Below are positions 51,441 to 60,465 of a stretch of 64,000 nt of DNA, one piece after another. The notes under the pieces were generated by a model, which saw only the letters and a program-made list of their open reading frames with translations, did not search any database and was not told the origin of the DNA. The DNA is from an uncultured Clostridia bacterium (GTDB lineage: Bacteria > Bacillota > Clostridia > Christensenellales > Borkfalkiaceae), in assembly GCA_947627565.1 (NCBI GenBank), contig CANQWO010000003.1, positions 1-64,000 of the forward strand, written 5' to 3'. A program made the position numbers and the translations under genes. The number at the start of each line of letters is the position of its first letter. Position 1 is the stretch's first letter.

Positions 51441-53282
51441 ATGAAGAAAGTCAACAGGACCTATATTGGCGGACAGGCGGTCATTCAGGGCGTCATGATG
51501 CGCGGCAAGCGCGCCATGGCCACCGTCGTCCGCGACGACAAGGGCGAACTGCAGACGGAGGCGCAGCGCATCACGCCGCCCGAAAAGCGGGCGAAATGGC
51601 TTCGTTTTCCCTTCATCCGCGGCGTCGTCAATTTCGGCACATCGCTTGTCGGCGGCATGAAGTCGCTCATGCGCAGCGCCGAGGCTGTGGATACGACCGA
51701 GACCGAGGACCCTACGAAATTTTCTCAGTGGATGAAAGACCGCTGGAAGGTGACGCTCGGCGAGATCCTCACATGGATCGCCGTCGCCATCGGCGTCGCG
51801 CTCGCCCTCGTCCTCTTCGTCTATCTTCCGCTGCTCTTTACCCGTCTGATCGCTTCGGCCGTTCCCGCCGTCGACAAGTCGCACACCTACGGCGTGTGGT
51901 TCTACCTGATCGAGGGGGGCATCCGGCTCGCCATTTTCATCCTCTACATTCTGTTCACGCTCCTTCTGCCCGAACTGCGGAAGACCTATATGTGCCACGG
52001 CGCCGAGCATAAGACCATCAATTGCTATGAATACGGTATGCCGCTGACGGTGGAAAACGTGAAAAAATGCTCGCGGCTCCACGACCGCTGTGGCACGACG
52101 TTCATGTTCTTCGTGCTCATCATCTCCATCCTGATCTTTGCGCTCGCGGGCGTGCCGCTCGACATGCTCTATACCTACGCGCACATTCAAGGCCTGTTGG
52201 AGACGGTGCTCTCCGTCTTCTTCCGCATTCTCCTGCTTCCCATCGTGGCGGGAGTCTCCTACGAATTTCTGAAACTGCTCTCTTATACCGATTCGCCCCT
52301 CGTGCTGCCGTTCAAGGCGCCCGGCTATCTTTTGCAACTGCTGACGACCCGCGAACCGACCGACGACATGATCGAATGCGCCATCGGCGCCTTCGAACGG
52401 GTGAAGATCATGGATGAAGACCCGGAATACCCCGAAAAGTTCTTTGTGACGGAGACCAAGCTCTCCAAACTTTCCGCGCTCATGAAGAAGTCGTTCGCGT
52501 CCCAAAACATCGACGAATCGGACGCGGAATGGATCCTCTCCATCTCGCTCGGCATCCCCCGCAGCGCGCTTTCGGAAGAGCGCGTGATCATGCGGTCGGA
52601 GTGCAAGGCCATTCTCTCCGTCTTTGAGGAGCGCCTCACCGGAAGGCCGCTCTGGTACATCTTCGGCGACACCGAATTTTACGGTTATCGCTTCAAAGTC
52701 GACGAGCGCGTGCTGATCCCCCGTCCCGAGACGGAGATCCTCGTGCGGGAGGCGGTCGCCTCTCTCCGCGAGGGGGACAGCATGCTCGATCTCTGCACGG
52801 GCAGCGGCGCCGTCGCCGTTGCCGTCGCCTGCGAGGCGGCCAAGGAAAAGACGGTCACGGTCGTCGGCTCGGATATCTCGGAGGAGGCGCTTGAGGTCGC
52901 GCGCGAGAATGCGCGGCTGAACAAGGCGAACGTCACCTTCGTGAAGAGCAATCTCTTCGAGAGCGTCCGCGGCAGATACAATCTCATCACGGCCAATCCG
53001 CCCTATGTGCGGGGCGGGGAGATCGCGTCGCTTCCCAAGGACGTGCGCGATTTCGAACCCCGTATCGCGCTTGACGGCGGGGAAGACGGCCTGGATTTCT
53101 ATCGCAGGATCGCGCAGGAGGTGCCCCGCTTCGTCGTGCGCGGGGGCATGGTCATTCTCGAATGCGGGGAGGACCAGGCGCGCGAGGTCGTCAAGATCTT
53201 CCAGACTGCGACGCGGTGCGACTTCGCCATGGTCGTCAAGGACCTTGCGGGCGTGGAACGCGTCGTCAAGATAGGATTCTGA
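51441..53282 (+). CDS. prmC: Fusion of DUF1385 (YqhQ-like) membrane protein and PrmC methyltransferase
   Basis: A 613-residue two-part protein. Residues 1 to about 310 are DUF1385: [44 protein letters not shown] and [12 protein letters not shown], with about five membrane segments; the function of this family is unknown. Residues about 340-613 are PrmC, which methylates the Gln of the GGQ motif in release factors: an N-terminal helical domain, [21 protein letters not shown]-binding [13 protein letters not shown] and catalytic NPPY (519-522). There is no stop codon or ribosome binding site between the two parts. The ATG at 51441 follows GGAGAAG. Its last base overlaps prfA, its substrate. Confidence 0.93.
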   Translation: MKKVNRTYIGGQAVIQGVMMRGKRAMATVVRDDKGELQTEAQRITPPEKRAKWLRFPFIRGVVNFGTSLVGGMKSLMRSAEAVDTTETEDPTKFSQWMKDRWKVTLGEILTWIAVAIGVALALVLFVYLPLLFTRLIASAVPAVDKSHTYGVWFYLIEGGIRLAIFILYILFTLLLPELRKTYMCHGAEHKTINCYEYGMPLTVENVKKCSRLHDRCGTTFMFFVLIISILIFALAGVPLDMLYTYAHIQGLLETVLSVFFRILLLPIVAGVSYEFLKLLSYTDSPLVLPFKAPGYLLQLLTTREPTDDMIECAIGAFERVKIMDEDPEYPEKFFVTETKLSKLSALMKKSFASQNIDESDAEWILSISLGIPRSALSEERVIMRSECKAILSVFEERLTGRPLWYIFGDTEFYGYRFKVDERVLIPRPETEILVREAVASLREGDSMLDLCTGSGAVAVAVACEAAKEKTVTVVGSDISEEALEVARENARLNKANVTFVKSNLFESVRGRYNLITANPPYVRGGEIASLPKDVRDFEPRIALDGGEDGLDFYRRIAQEVPRFVVRGGMVILECGEDQAREVVKIFQTATRCDFAMVVKDLAGVERVVKIGF

Positions 53283-54343
53283 TGCGCAGGCGGCTGGAAG
53301 AGATCGCCGCGCGCTACGACGCGCTCACGGAGGCGCTCTCCGCGCCCGACGCCTATCTCGGCGAGGACTATGCGAAGCTCTCCAAGGAGCGCGCGGAGCT
53401 GGAGGAGATCGTCGAGGCCTACCGTGCCTACCGCAAGGCGGAGGCCGAGATGGAGGACGCGCTCGCGGAGGCGGAGCGCGAGACGGGGGAACTGCGCGAC
53501 CTTCTGCTCGAGGAGGGGCGCACGCTCCGTGAAGAGTTGAAGACGCGGGAACGGGAGCTCAAGGCAATGCTCCTGCCCAAGGACGTCCACGACGACCGCG
53601 GTTGTACGTTGGAGATCCGGGCGGGGGCGGGCGGCGAAGAGGCCGCTCTGTTCGCCTATGAGCTCTATCGCATGTATATGGGGTATTGCGAACGGCGGCG
53701 CTTCACATGGGAGGTCGTCGATCTCAACGAGACGGAGCTCGGCGGCGTCAAGGAGGCCATCGTCCTCATCGGCGGGAAGGGCGCCTACAAGCGCCTCAAA
53801 TACGAGAGCGGCGTGCACCGCGTCCAAAGGGTGCCCGAGACGGAGTCGCAGGGGCGCATCCATACGTCAACCTGTACCGTGGCCGTTCTGCCGGAGGCGG
53901 AGGCCGTCGAGGTGGAGATAAAGGACGAGGATATCCGCGTGGACCTGTTCCGCTCCTCGGGGGCGGGCGGGCAGAAGGTCAACAAGACGGAGACGGCCAT
54001 CCGCATCACGCATTTTCCGACGGGCATCGTCGTCACATGTCAGGACGAGCGCAGCCAGCTCAAAAACAAGGACAAGGCGTTTCGCGTCCTCAAATCCCGC
54101 CTATACGATTACTATCAGAGCCGGGCGGCGGGCGCGGAGGCGGCAAATCGCAAGAGCCTCGTGGGAACGGGCGACCGGAGCGAACGCATCCGGACGTATA
54201 ACTTCCCCCAGAGCCGCATCACCGATCACCGTATCGGCCTATCCGTCCACAACATGCAGGAATTTTTGGCGGGCGACCTCGACGAGATGATCGACGCGCT
54301 TGCCCGCGCGGATACCGAGCGCCGTCTCGCCGGAGAGGATTGA
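53282..54343 (+). CDS. prfA: Peptide chain release factor 1
   Basis: Terminates translation at UAA and UAG. 353 residues: N-terminal helical domain 1, [15 protein letters not shown], then the GGQ loop [14 protein letters not shown] with Gln231 and [10 protein letters not shown]. The PxT-type anticodon tripeptide appears as PET in [10 protein letters not shown]. The ATG shares one base with the stop codon of prmC (TGATG), giving tight coupling of enzyme and substrate. Confidence 0.95.
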   Translation: MRRRLEEIAARYDALTEALSAPDAYLGEDYAKLSKERAELEEIVEAYRAYRKAEAEMEDALAEAERETGELRDLLLEEGRTLREELKTRERELKAMLLPKDVHDDRGCTLEIRAGAGGEEAALFAYELYRMYMGYCERRRFTWEVVDLNETELGGVKEAIVLIGGKGAYKRLKYESGVHRVQRVPETESQGRIHTSTCTVAVLPEAEAVEVEIKDEDIRVDLFRSSGAGGQKVNKTETAIRITHFPTGIVVTCQDERSQLKNKDKAFRVLKSRLYDYYQSRAAGAEAANRKSLVGTGDRSERIRTYNFPQSRITDHRIGLSVHNMQEFLAGDLDEMIDALARADTERRLAGED

Positions 54344-54395
54344 CGACGGGGGCATGTCCGAGACGCAGCCTCACGGTTGCACAAAAGGAGTTCAT

Positions 54396-55592
54396 ATGGA
54401 GAGACTTGCAAAGCGCATCCGCACCATTTCTCCCTCCCAGACGCTCGCTGTCAGCGCCAAGGCCAAGGCGATGAAGAAGGCGGGGGAAAAAGTCATTTCT
54501 TTCGGCGTGGGCGAACCGGATTTCGCGACGCCCGATCACATCATGGACGCGGCCCGCGAGGCTCTCGAAAAGGGATATACCAAATACACGCCCTCCGCGG
54601 GCATTCCCGAGCTGCGCCGCGCGATCTGCAGCAAATTCCGCCGCGAGAACGGCCTCGACTATGAACCGTCGCAGATCATCGTCACAAACGGTGCCAAACA
54701 CGCCGTCTTCAACACCTGCTATGCGCTCGTAGACGAGGGGGACGAGGTGATCATTCCCGCGCCCTATTGGGTCACCTATCCGGAGGTCGTCAAGACGTGC
54801 GGCGGCGTGCCCGTCATTGTGCACGCGAGCAAGCGCATGGGCTTCAAGATCACGCCCGAACAGCTCAGGACCGCCATCACGCCGCGGACCAAACTCTTCA
54901 TCTTCAATTCGCCCTGCAATCCGACGGGCGCCGTCTATTCCGAGCAGGAGGTGCGCGCGCTCGCCGACGTGTGCGTCGAGGCGGGCATCTTCGTCCTCTC
55001 CGATGAAATCTATGAGAAACTCGTCTACGGGGAGACCAAACCCTTCTCCTTTGCGGCGACGTCGGAGGCGGCGAAGGCGCTCACGGTCACGGTCAACGGC
55101 GTCTCCAAGACGTATGCCATGACGGGCTGGCGGGTGGGCTATCTCGCCGCGCCGAAGGACATCGCGCAGGCCATAGATTCCTTCCAGAGCCACGCGACCA
55201 GCAATGCCTGTTCGATCTCGCAGTACGCGGCGCTCAGGGCGCTCTCCTCGCCGGCGGCCTCCGTCGAGGAAATGGTGGCCCGCTTCGCACGGCGGAGACT
55301 CGCGATGATCGAGCGCATCTCGGACATGGGTGGGGCGTATTGCATCATCCCCGACGGCGCGTTCTACTGCATGCTGGTCGTGAGCGGGGCGTATGGGAAG
55401 AAGTTCGGGGAGAAGACGATCGAAAATTCCGTGGACTTTGCCGACGTCCTTCTGGATGCGGCCAAAGTTGCGGTGGTCCCCGGCGTTGCGTTCGGCGCGG
55501 ACGACTGCGTCAGGCTCTCCTATTCGCTGTCGATGGAGGAGATGCTGGAGGGGCTCGACCGGATCGACGCATTTCTTCGGAGTTTGGATTGA
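54396..55592 (+). CDS. Class I aspartate aminotransferase-like enzyme
   Basis: A 398-residue PLP aminotransferase of fold type I, subgroup I-gamma: VISFGVGEPDFATPDHI, KYTPSAGIPELRRAI, FNSPCNPTGAVYS, VLSDEIYEKLVY, the PLP lysine in NGVSKTYAMTGWRVGY and RLSYSLSMEEM. The likely reaction is transfer between aspartate and 2-oxoglutarate; prephenate or other amino donors cannot be excluded. AAAGGAG precedes the ATG at 54396. Upstream of it (54353-54360) lies an intergenic CGGACATG copy, and another encodes ISDMGGAY. Confidence 0.88.
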   Translation: MERLAKRIRTISPSQTLAVSAKAKAMKKAGEKVISFGVGEPDFATPDHIMDAAREALEKGYTKYTPSAGIPELRRAICSKFRRENGLDYEPSQIIVTNGAKHAVFNTCYALVDEGDEVIIPAPYWVTYPEVVKTCGGVPVIVHASKRMGFKITPEQLRTAITPRTKLFIFNSPCNPTGAVYSEQEVRALADVCVEAGIFVLSDEIYEKLVYGETKPFSFAATSEAAKALTVTVNGVSKTYAMTGWRVGYLAAPKDIAQAIDSFQSHATSNACSISQYAALRALSSPAASVEEMVARFARRRLAMIERISDMGGAYCIIPDGAFYCMLVVSGAYGKKFGEKTIENSVDFADVLLDAAKVAVVPGVAFGADDCVRLSYSLSMEEMLEGLDRIDAFLRSLD

Positions 55593-55641
55593 GGGGTCGC
55601 CGTTCCCGGAAAAAATATTTGCGATAATTTTTCCGAAACCC

Positions 55642-55670
55642 TTGATAAAATCGGAAGAATTTGATAAAAT
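55642..55670 (+). promoter_or_regulatory. Promoter of the P-loop gene
   Basis: TTGATA (55642-55647), 17 bases, TAAAAT (55665-55670). The sequence TTGATAAAAT occurs twice, 19 bases apart. Confidence 0.55.
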
Positions 55671-55715
55671 AGGAATACCTATAATATGCGCCGAAAAGGC
55701 AACAAGGAGGATTCC

Positions 55716-56123
55716 ATGATCAAAATCATCTGCGGCCCCAAGGGGAGCGGAAAGACCAAGCGGATCATCGACCAAGCAAACAGTTCCGTCGCAAGCGCCA
55801 AAGGCCACCTGGTTTTCATCACAGATACCAAACGATATATGTATGACGTCAACCGCGCGATCCGGTTCATCGACGTGACCGATTATTCCATCGCGGGAGA
55901 GGACGCGCTCTGCGGCTTCATCAAGGGCGTCATCGCCGGGAATTACGATAACGAATCCGTCTATGTCGACGGCGTGGCCCGTATTGCGGGCAAAGATCTC
56001 AAGGATATGGCGCAGCTCTTCTATATGCTCGAGCAAGTTTCCGCCAAGCGCGACCTTGCGGTCTGGATCACCTGCAGTTGCTCGGAGGAGGAACTGCCCG
56101 AATTTGCCAAGAAGTACCTTTGA
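55716..56123 (+). CDS. Small P-loop ATP-binding protein
   Basis: A 135-residue protein beginning MIKIICGPKGSGKTKRIID, a clear Walker A (GPKGSGKT), with a Walker B-like SVYVDGVARI and a C-terminal WITCSCSEEELPEF. The size and order suggest a minimal RecA/AAA-like NTPase fold. AAGGAGG five bases before the ATG at 55716 fixes the start. Monocistronic. I do not recognise a specific function; proteins of this shape are frequent in Clostridia. Confidence 0.75.
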   Translation: MIKIICGPKGSGKTKRIIDQANSSVASAKGHLVFITDTKRYMYDVNRAIRFIDVTDYSIAGEDALCGFIKGVIAGNYDNESVYVDGVARIAGKDLKDMAQLFYMLEQVSAKRDLAVWITCSCSEEELPEFAKKYL

Positions 56124-56214
56124 CCCAAAGGCGATCGTTTGCGTCCCGCAGTGCGCGGGACGCTTCCGCTTATAAATATTATCTGTTTTGTCTAACATCA
56201 AGGATAGGAGCCAT

Positions 56215-57708
56215 ATGTTTTTTATCAGTACGAGAGGGGGAGAACGCGTCACGGGCGCCGAAGCGGTCGTAAAGGGCATCGCTGCGGACGGCGGGCTGTT
56301 TGTCCCCGAGACGTTCCCCGCCGTTTCCGCGGAGGAACTTGACGCCATGCTCGGCATGGACTATCCGGAGCGCGCCGCGCTTGTTCTTTCCAAATACTTC
56401 GACGACTATGAGAAGTCGGCGCTCACCGAGGCGCTTCGTGCGGCATACGAAAAATTCGAGGGCGACGATCCCGCGCCGCTCGTGCGAATGGACAACGGCA
56501 TGTATCTGTTGGAGCTCTACCACGGCCCCACCTGCGCCTTCAAGGACATGGCCCTCACGGTTTTGCCCTATCTCATGCGGACAGGCTGTGACATGCTCGG
56601 CGTCGACCGGCGCATCCTCATCCTCGTCGCCACGAGCGGAGATACGGGGAAGGCCGCGCTGGAAGGGTTCCGCGACGCGGAGGGCGTCGACGTCATGGTC
56701 TTCTATCCCGACGAGGGCGTTTCCAAGATGCAGAAACTGCAGATGGGCACGCAGGACGGTGAAAACGTCAACGTCGTGGCCGTGCGCGGAAATTTCGACG
56801 ATTGCCAGGCGGGCGTCAAGAAAATTTTTACGTCGGAGGCGTGCAGAAAAGCCATCGAGGAGAAGGGCTATCTGCTCTCCTCGGCCAATTCCATCAATTT
56901 CGGCCGCCTCGCGCCGCAGATCTGCTATTATTTTTCCGCCTACTGCGACCTCGTCTCCTCCAACCAGATCAAGATGGGCGAAACCGTGGATTTTGCCGTC
57001 CCCACGGGCAATTTCGGCAACATTCTCGCGGGATATTACGCCAAGCGGATGGGGCTCCCCGTCGGAACGCTCCTGTGCGCTTCCAATAAGAACAACGTCC
57101 TCACCGAGTTTTGGCGCACGGGCACCTATGAGACGCGGCGGCCGTTCTACCGCACGATGTCTCCCTCGATGGACATCCTCGTCTCTTCCAATCTCGAGCG
57201 GCTGATCTTCGAGCTCTCGGGGCGCGACGCCGCCCGCACGCAGGAGCGCATGCGCGCGCTCGCCGAGACGGGGCGATACAGCATCGCGACGGACGAGCTC
57301 AAAAAACTCAAGGCGGATTTCTACGCGGGCTGTTCGAGCGAAGACGACACGGTGGAGTGCATCTATGAGTTTTTCGAGGAGTACGGCTATCCCATGGACA
57401 CGCACACGGGCGTGGCGATGAACGTGGCGCAGAGGTACTTGGAGAAGTTAAACGACGACCCCATGTCCGAGATACACCCCCTCGTGGTGCTGTCTACGGC
57501 CAGCCCCTATAAGTTCCCGCAGGACGTCCTCTATGCGCTCACGGGCAACGACGTCAAGGATTCGTTCAAGGGCGTCAAGCGCATCCATTTGCTCACGGCG
57601 ATGAAGGTCCCCGAGCCCATCAAGGCGGTCCGCTACAAACCCATCCGCTTCAAGACGGTCGTCTCCGCGGACAAGATGTTCGATGAAGTGCTCAAATTCC
57701 TCCAATGA
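56215..57708 (+). CDS. thrC: Threonine synthase
   Basis: A PLP enzyme making threonine from O-phosphohomoserine, 497 residues (the long, fold type II, yeast/enteric class). ISTRGGERVTGAEAVVKG start, PLP lysine in GPTCAFKDMALTVLP, phosphate-binding VATSGDTGKAALEGF, SANSINFGRLAPQ and PTGNFGNILAGYYAKRMGLP. The ATG at 56215 follows TAGGAG by four bases. No other threonine gene is adjacent. A CGGACATG copy encodes DPMSEIHP near the C-terminus. Confidence 0.94.
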   Translation: MFFISTRGGERVTGAEAVVKGIAADGGLFVPETFPAVSAEELDAMLGMDYPERAALVLSKYFDDYEKSALTEALRAAYEKFEGDDPAPLVRMDNGMYLLELYHGPTCAFKDMALTVLPYLMRTGCDMLGVDRRILILVATSGDTGKAALEGFRDAEGVDVMVFYPDEGVSKMQKLQMGTQDGENVNVVAVRGNFDDCQAGVKKIFTSEACRKAIEEKGYLLSSANSINFGRLAPQICYYFSAYCDLVSSNQIKMGETVDFAVPTGNFGNILAGYYAKRMGLPVGTLLCASNKNNVLTEFWRTGTYETRRPFYRTMSPSMDILVSSNLERLIFELSGRDAARTQERMRALAETGRYSIATDELKKLKADFYAGCSSEDDTVECIYEFFEEYGYPMDTHTGVAMNVAQRYLEKLNDDPMSEIHPLVVLSTASPYKFPQDVLYALTGNDVKDSFKGVKRIHLLTAMKVPEPIKAVRYKPIRFKTVVSADKMFDEVLKFLQ

Positions 57709-57869
57709 CCGCGTTCCCGTCCTCTTCAGGGCGGGATTTTCAACGCTGCGCGATTTCTTTCGGCCCGGAATGACGCGGCGGACGCGGCATGTCATACAGG
57801 GGCCCGAAATCGTTTGACAAAAGTCGGAAAATAGGCTATCATGATGCTGAAAAGAAGGAGGAACGGGCC

Positions 57870-58940
57870 GTGTGGGATATGTTTGCTGACGTCTTGGTCG
57901 ACGCGCTTTGGGATACGCTCAAGCTCTTCCCGTTTCTCTTTTTGCTCTATGTGCTGATCGAGGTCATGGAGCACAACACGGGCGTGGGGAAGCCGCGGCG
58001 CGCGTTTGCGGGCAAGTGGGCGCCGGCGCTCGGCGCGGGGCTCGGCGTCGTGCCCATGTGCGGATTTTCCGTGATGGCGGCCAAGCTCTATGAACACCGC
58101 CACATCACGCTCGGCACGCTGGTCGCCGTCTTCACGACGACGAGCGACGAGGCGCTGCTCGTCCTGCTGCTCTCCTCCGCGGAATGGGTGACGAAATTGG
58201 TCTCCGTGGCCGTTCTCGTCGCCGTAAAACTCGCGCTGGGGATTGGCGCGGGATATTTTCTTGACGCCGTCATGCGGAAAAAGTCGCCCGCGCTCGCACC
58301 GCTTCCGGAAGGCGCAGAGCACGAACATGGGCACCATGTCCGCGATGAGGCTTCCGATACGGTCTCCGATGCGGCCGAAGACGAAACGCATACGGCGCAC
58401 GAACACGCGTGCGGTCACGCGCACGGTGAGGGCGGGGAGGCCGATGCCGCGCACATGGCAGATCTGCACGGCGAGGAGTCGGCGCACGAGCAGGGCGCCT
58501 GCGCCTGCGCCGAACTTTCCCCCTGCGAACATAAGAAAGAGAACAAGTGGGCCGTCTATCTTCTGTCGCCCGTGCTGCATGCGCTCCAAGTCGCGGCCTT
58601 TGTGCTCTTGTTCAATCTCGCGTTCGGGCTGCTCGTCGCGTGGCTCGGCGACCGCGCCCTCTTTTTCATGGAGGGGGCCGGTTACTGGCTTCAACCGGCA
58701 GTCTGCGCGCTCGTCGGCGCCATTCCCAACTGCGCCTCCTCGGTCATTTTGGCGGAGGCCTATGCGCTCGGCGGGATCGGCTTCGGCGGCATTTTGGCGG
58801 GGCTCGTCGTCAATGCGGGGCTCGGCTATCTGATTTTGTTTCGGAAGGCCCGGGTGCGCGGGCTGTTGATCTTGGGCGGGATGCTGCTGTTCGGCATCGC
58901 CGCGGGGTATCTCGCAAGCGCGCTCGCCCTTTTGTTTTGA
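57870..58940 (+). CDS. Putative heavy-metal/arsenic exporter with His-rich loop (ArsP_2-like)
   Basis: A 356-residue membrane protein with about ten hydrophobic segments in two halves. Each half has a conserved helix pair: PMCGFSVMAAKLYEHRHITLGTLVAV followed by TTSDEALLVLLL, and IPNCASSVILAEAYALGG. This fits the putative 10-TM heavy-metal exporter family. The central cytoplasmic loop (about residues 150-225) is rich in His, Glu and Cys (HEHGHHVRDE, HTAHEHACGHAHGEG, CACAELSPCEH), likely a metal buffer. GTG at 57870 is chosen because AGGAGG lies eight bases upstream. Part of the loop is encoded by a CGGACATG copy. The metal is not known. Confidence 0.75.
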   Translation: MWDMFADVLVDALWDTLKLFPFLFLLYVLIEVMEHNTGVGKPRRAFAGKWAPALGAGLGVVPMCGFSVMAAKLYEHRHITLGTLVAVFTTTSDEALLVLLLSSAEWVTKLVSVAVLVAVKLALGIGAGYFLDAVMRKKSPALAPLPEGAEHEHGHHVRDEASDTVSDAAEDETHTAHEHACGHAHGEGGEADAAHMADLHGEESAHEQGACACAELSPCEHKKENKWAVYLLSPVLHALQVAAFVLLFNLAFGLLVAWLGDRALFFMEGAGYWLQPAVCALVGAIPNCASSVILAEAYALGGIGFGGILAGLVVNAGLGYLILFRKARVRGLLILGGMLLFGIAAGYLASALALLF

Positions 58941-58948
58941 GGGATCCC

Positions 58949-59731
58949 ATGGAGAAAGAACAGCTCTTGGAGAGCATCGACCTCTTCCTGCTCGATCTCG
59001 ACGGAACGGTATACGTCGACGACAGGCCCATCGGGGCGATGCGGGCGACGCTGGCGCGCCTCCGCGATTTGGGGAAGAAGCTCGTCTATCTCACCAATAA
59101 TTCGTCCAAGACCGAGCGGGAATATCGGGAAAAACTCACCCGCGTCGGCCTCTTCGACGCGCGCGACGGGGTATATACCTCGGGCATGGCTACCATCGAA
59201 TATCTCAATGCGCACTGCGCGGGGCGGCGCGTCTACCTCGTCGGAACGGACGCGCTCAAGGCGGAATTTCGCGCGGGCGGCATCCTGTTGGACGAGGAAA
59301 ACCCAGAAATCTGTGTGCTTGCGTATGACGTCGGCCTGACGTTTCAGACGATGCGCCGCTTGGACGCCTTTTTGCGGCAGGGGAAGCCGTATTTCGCGAC
59401 GCACCCCGACGACGTTTGTCCGACGGCGGACGGGTCCATGCCCGATGTCGGGTCATTTATCGCGCTCTTCGCGCGCTCGGCGGGGCGGGTGCCCGACCGC
59501 ATCATCGGCAAGCCCTATTCGGACATGGGGGAGGGGCTTTCCCGCAGGTTCGGCGTGCCCGCGGGCCGCATGTGCATGGTGGGCGACCGCATGCACACGG
59601 ATATTCGGTTCGCGAACAACAACGGTATGAAGAGCGTGCTCGTGCTCTCTGGCGAGACGACCGCCGCGACGATGCGGGATTTCCCCGACGTCCCGGACCT
59701 CGTTTTGCCCGATTTCAATGCGATTTTTTGA
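58949..59731 (+). CDS. HAD-IIA (NagD-like) phosphatase
   Basis: A 260-residue HAD phosphatase of the NagD/4-nitrophenylphosphatase group: DLFLLDLDGTVYVDDRPI (motif I), YLTNNSSKTEREY (motif II), IGKPYSDMGEGL (Lys of motif III) and MVGDRMHTDIRFANNNGM (motif IV), with the large C2 cap. Substrates in this group are small phosphates such as glycolate or sugar phosphates. It starts nine bases after the exporter gene and is probably cotranscribed. A CGGACATG copy encodes YSDMGEG. Confidence 0.88.
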   Translation: MEKEQLLESIDLFLLDLDGTVYVDDRPIGAMRATLARLRDLGKKLVYLTNNSSKTEREYREKLTRVGLFDARDGVYTSGMATIEYLNAHCAGRRVYLVGTDALKAEFRAGGILLDEENPEICVLAYDVGLTFQTMRRLDAFLRQGKPYFATHPDDVCPTADGSMPDVGSFIALFARSAGRVPDRIIGKPYSDMGEGLSRRFGVPAGRMCMVGDRMHTDIRFANNNGMKSVLVLSGETTAATMRDFPDVPDLVLPDFNAIF

Positions 59732-59739
59732 AAGAGTAT

Positions 59740-59768
59740 TTGCCTTACGATGGATTTTGTGCTATAAT
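59740..59768 (+). promoter_or_regulatory. Promoter of the partner-switching sigma operon
   Basis: TTGCCT (59740-59745), 17 bases, TATAAT (59763-59768). It looks like a vegetative promoter. No sigma-B type GTTT...GGGTAT is seen. Confidence 0.7.
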
Positions 59769-59800
59769 AGAGAAAAACCACGATTGCGGCGGAGGTTGCT

Positions 59801-60100
59801 ATGCAGGAATTGACGTTGATTTCCAAAGATCCCCTCACACTGGGGCTTTCGGGCGAGATCGATTCGGGGAATGCCGATGAATTTTACGAGGAGGTCAAGG
59901 GGCTCTATGCGGGCACCGACCTCATTTTCGACTGCCTTAAATTGGAATTTATCGATTCGACGACGCTCGGCACATTCGTCAAGCTCTCCAAAGAGGTCAA
60001 ATCGGCCGGACGCCGCATGGTGCTGCGTCATCTTTCCCCGCGCCTATATAAGCTGTTTGTGATCTGTGCGCTGAATACCGTCATGGAGATCGAAGCATGA
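59801..60100 (+). CDS. STAS-domain anti-anti-sigma factor (RsbV/SpoIIAA-like)
   Basis: A 99-residue STAS protein: LTLISKDPLTLGLSGEIDSGN, LIFDCLKLEFIDSTTLGTFV. Ser53 in the DSTTLG motif is the expected phosphorylation site. When unphosphorylated, such proteins bind the anti-sigma kinase and free the sigma factor. GGAGGTT precedes the ATG at 59801. First gene of a four-gene operon with overlapping stop and start codons. The PAS-PP2C phosphatase at 45459 is a candidate to reactivate it. Confidence 0.88.
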   Translation: MQELTLISKDPLTLGLSGEIDSGNADEFYEEVKGLYAGTDLIFDCLKLEFIDSTTLGTFVKLSKEVKSAGRRMVLRHLSPRLYKLFVICALNTVMEIEA

Positions 60101-60465
60101 AAGAACTTTTGAAATTGGAGCTTCCGCTTCTGAAAAGCGAGTTCATGACGACGGTGCGGCTCGCGACGGGCGGCGTCTGTTCGGCCGCGGGGCTCGGGCT
60201 CGACGACAGCGAGGACTGCAAAGTGTGCGTCACCGAGAGCTTGCTCCTCGTGATGCATGCGGGATACCGCGCCGCGGCCATCGCCTTTTCCGCGGAGGAA
60301 GAGAACTTGTTCATCAGCGTGAAGGCATCCCATTGGGAGGAAACGGAGGGGGGCATGTCCGAGGATGAGATCTCGGAAGCCCTGCTCAATGCGCTTGCGC
60401 GGGGCGTTTTGATCGAACGGGAAGACGGCCGCGCGGCGGGCGTGAAGTTTTACTTTTCCAAGTGA
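60097..60465 (+). CDS. Degenerate GHKL-type protein (RsbW/SpoIIAB position)
   Basis: 122 residues in the place where the anti-sigma kinase normally lies, starting in an ATGA overlap. The region CKVCVTESLLLVMHAGY aligns with the N box of RsbW-type kinases (E...N...H-G-Y), but the Mg-binding Asn is replaced by Leu51. No G1 (DxGxG) or G2 (GxGL) box follows; instead there is SHWEETEGGMSEDE. It probably cannot hydrolyse ATP and may act as a binding partner only. The assignment is by position and weak similarity. A CGGACATG copy encodes GGMSEDE. Confidence 0.6.
   Translation: MKELLKLELPLLKSEFMTTVRLATGGVCSAAGLGLDDSEDCKVCVTESLLLVMHAGYRAAAIAFSAEEENLFISVKASHWEETEGGMSEDEISEALLNALARGVLIEREDGRAAGVKFYFSK

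Noticed and set aside
2774..59534. SDMG/MSE/HVRD as a shared protein motif
   Set aside because: The peptides occur in unrelated folds and come from different frames and strands of the same DNA sequence, and the DNA also occurs between genes, so the selected or copied unit is DNA, not peptide.
2774..60361. CGGACATG as a Chi site for AddAB or a KOPS-like polarity motif
   Set aside because: Such sites show strong strand bias relative to replication; here the two orientations are about equal (14 and 13). This cannot be excluded without the position of the origin, but it is not favoured.
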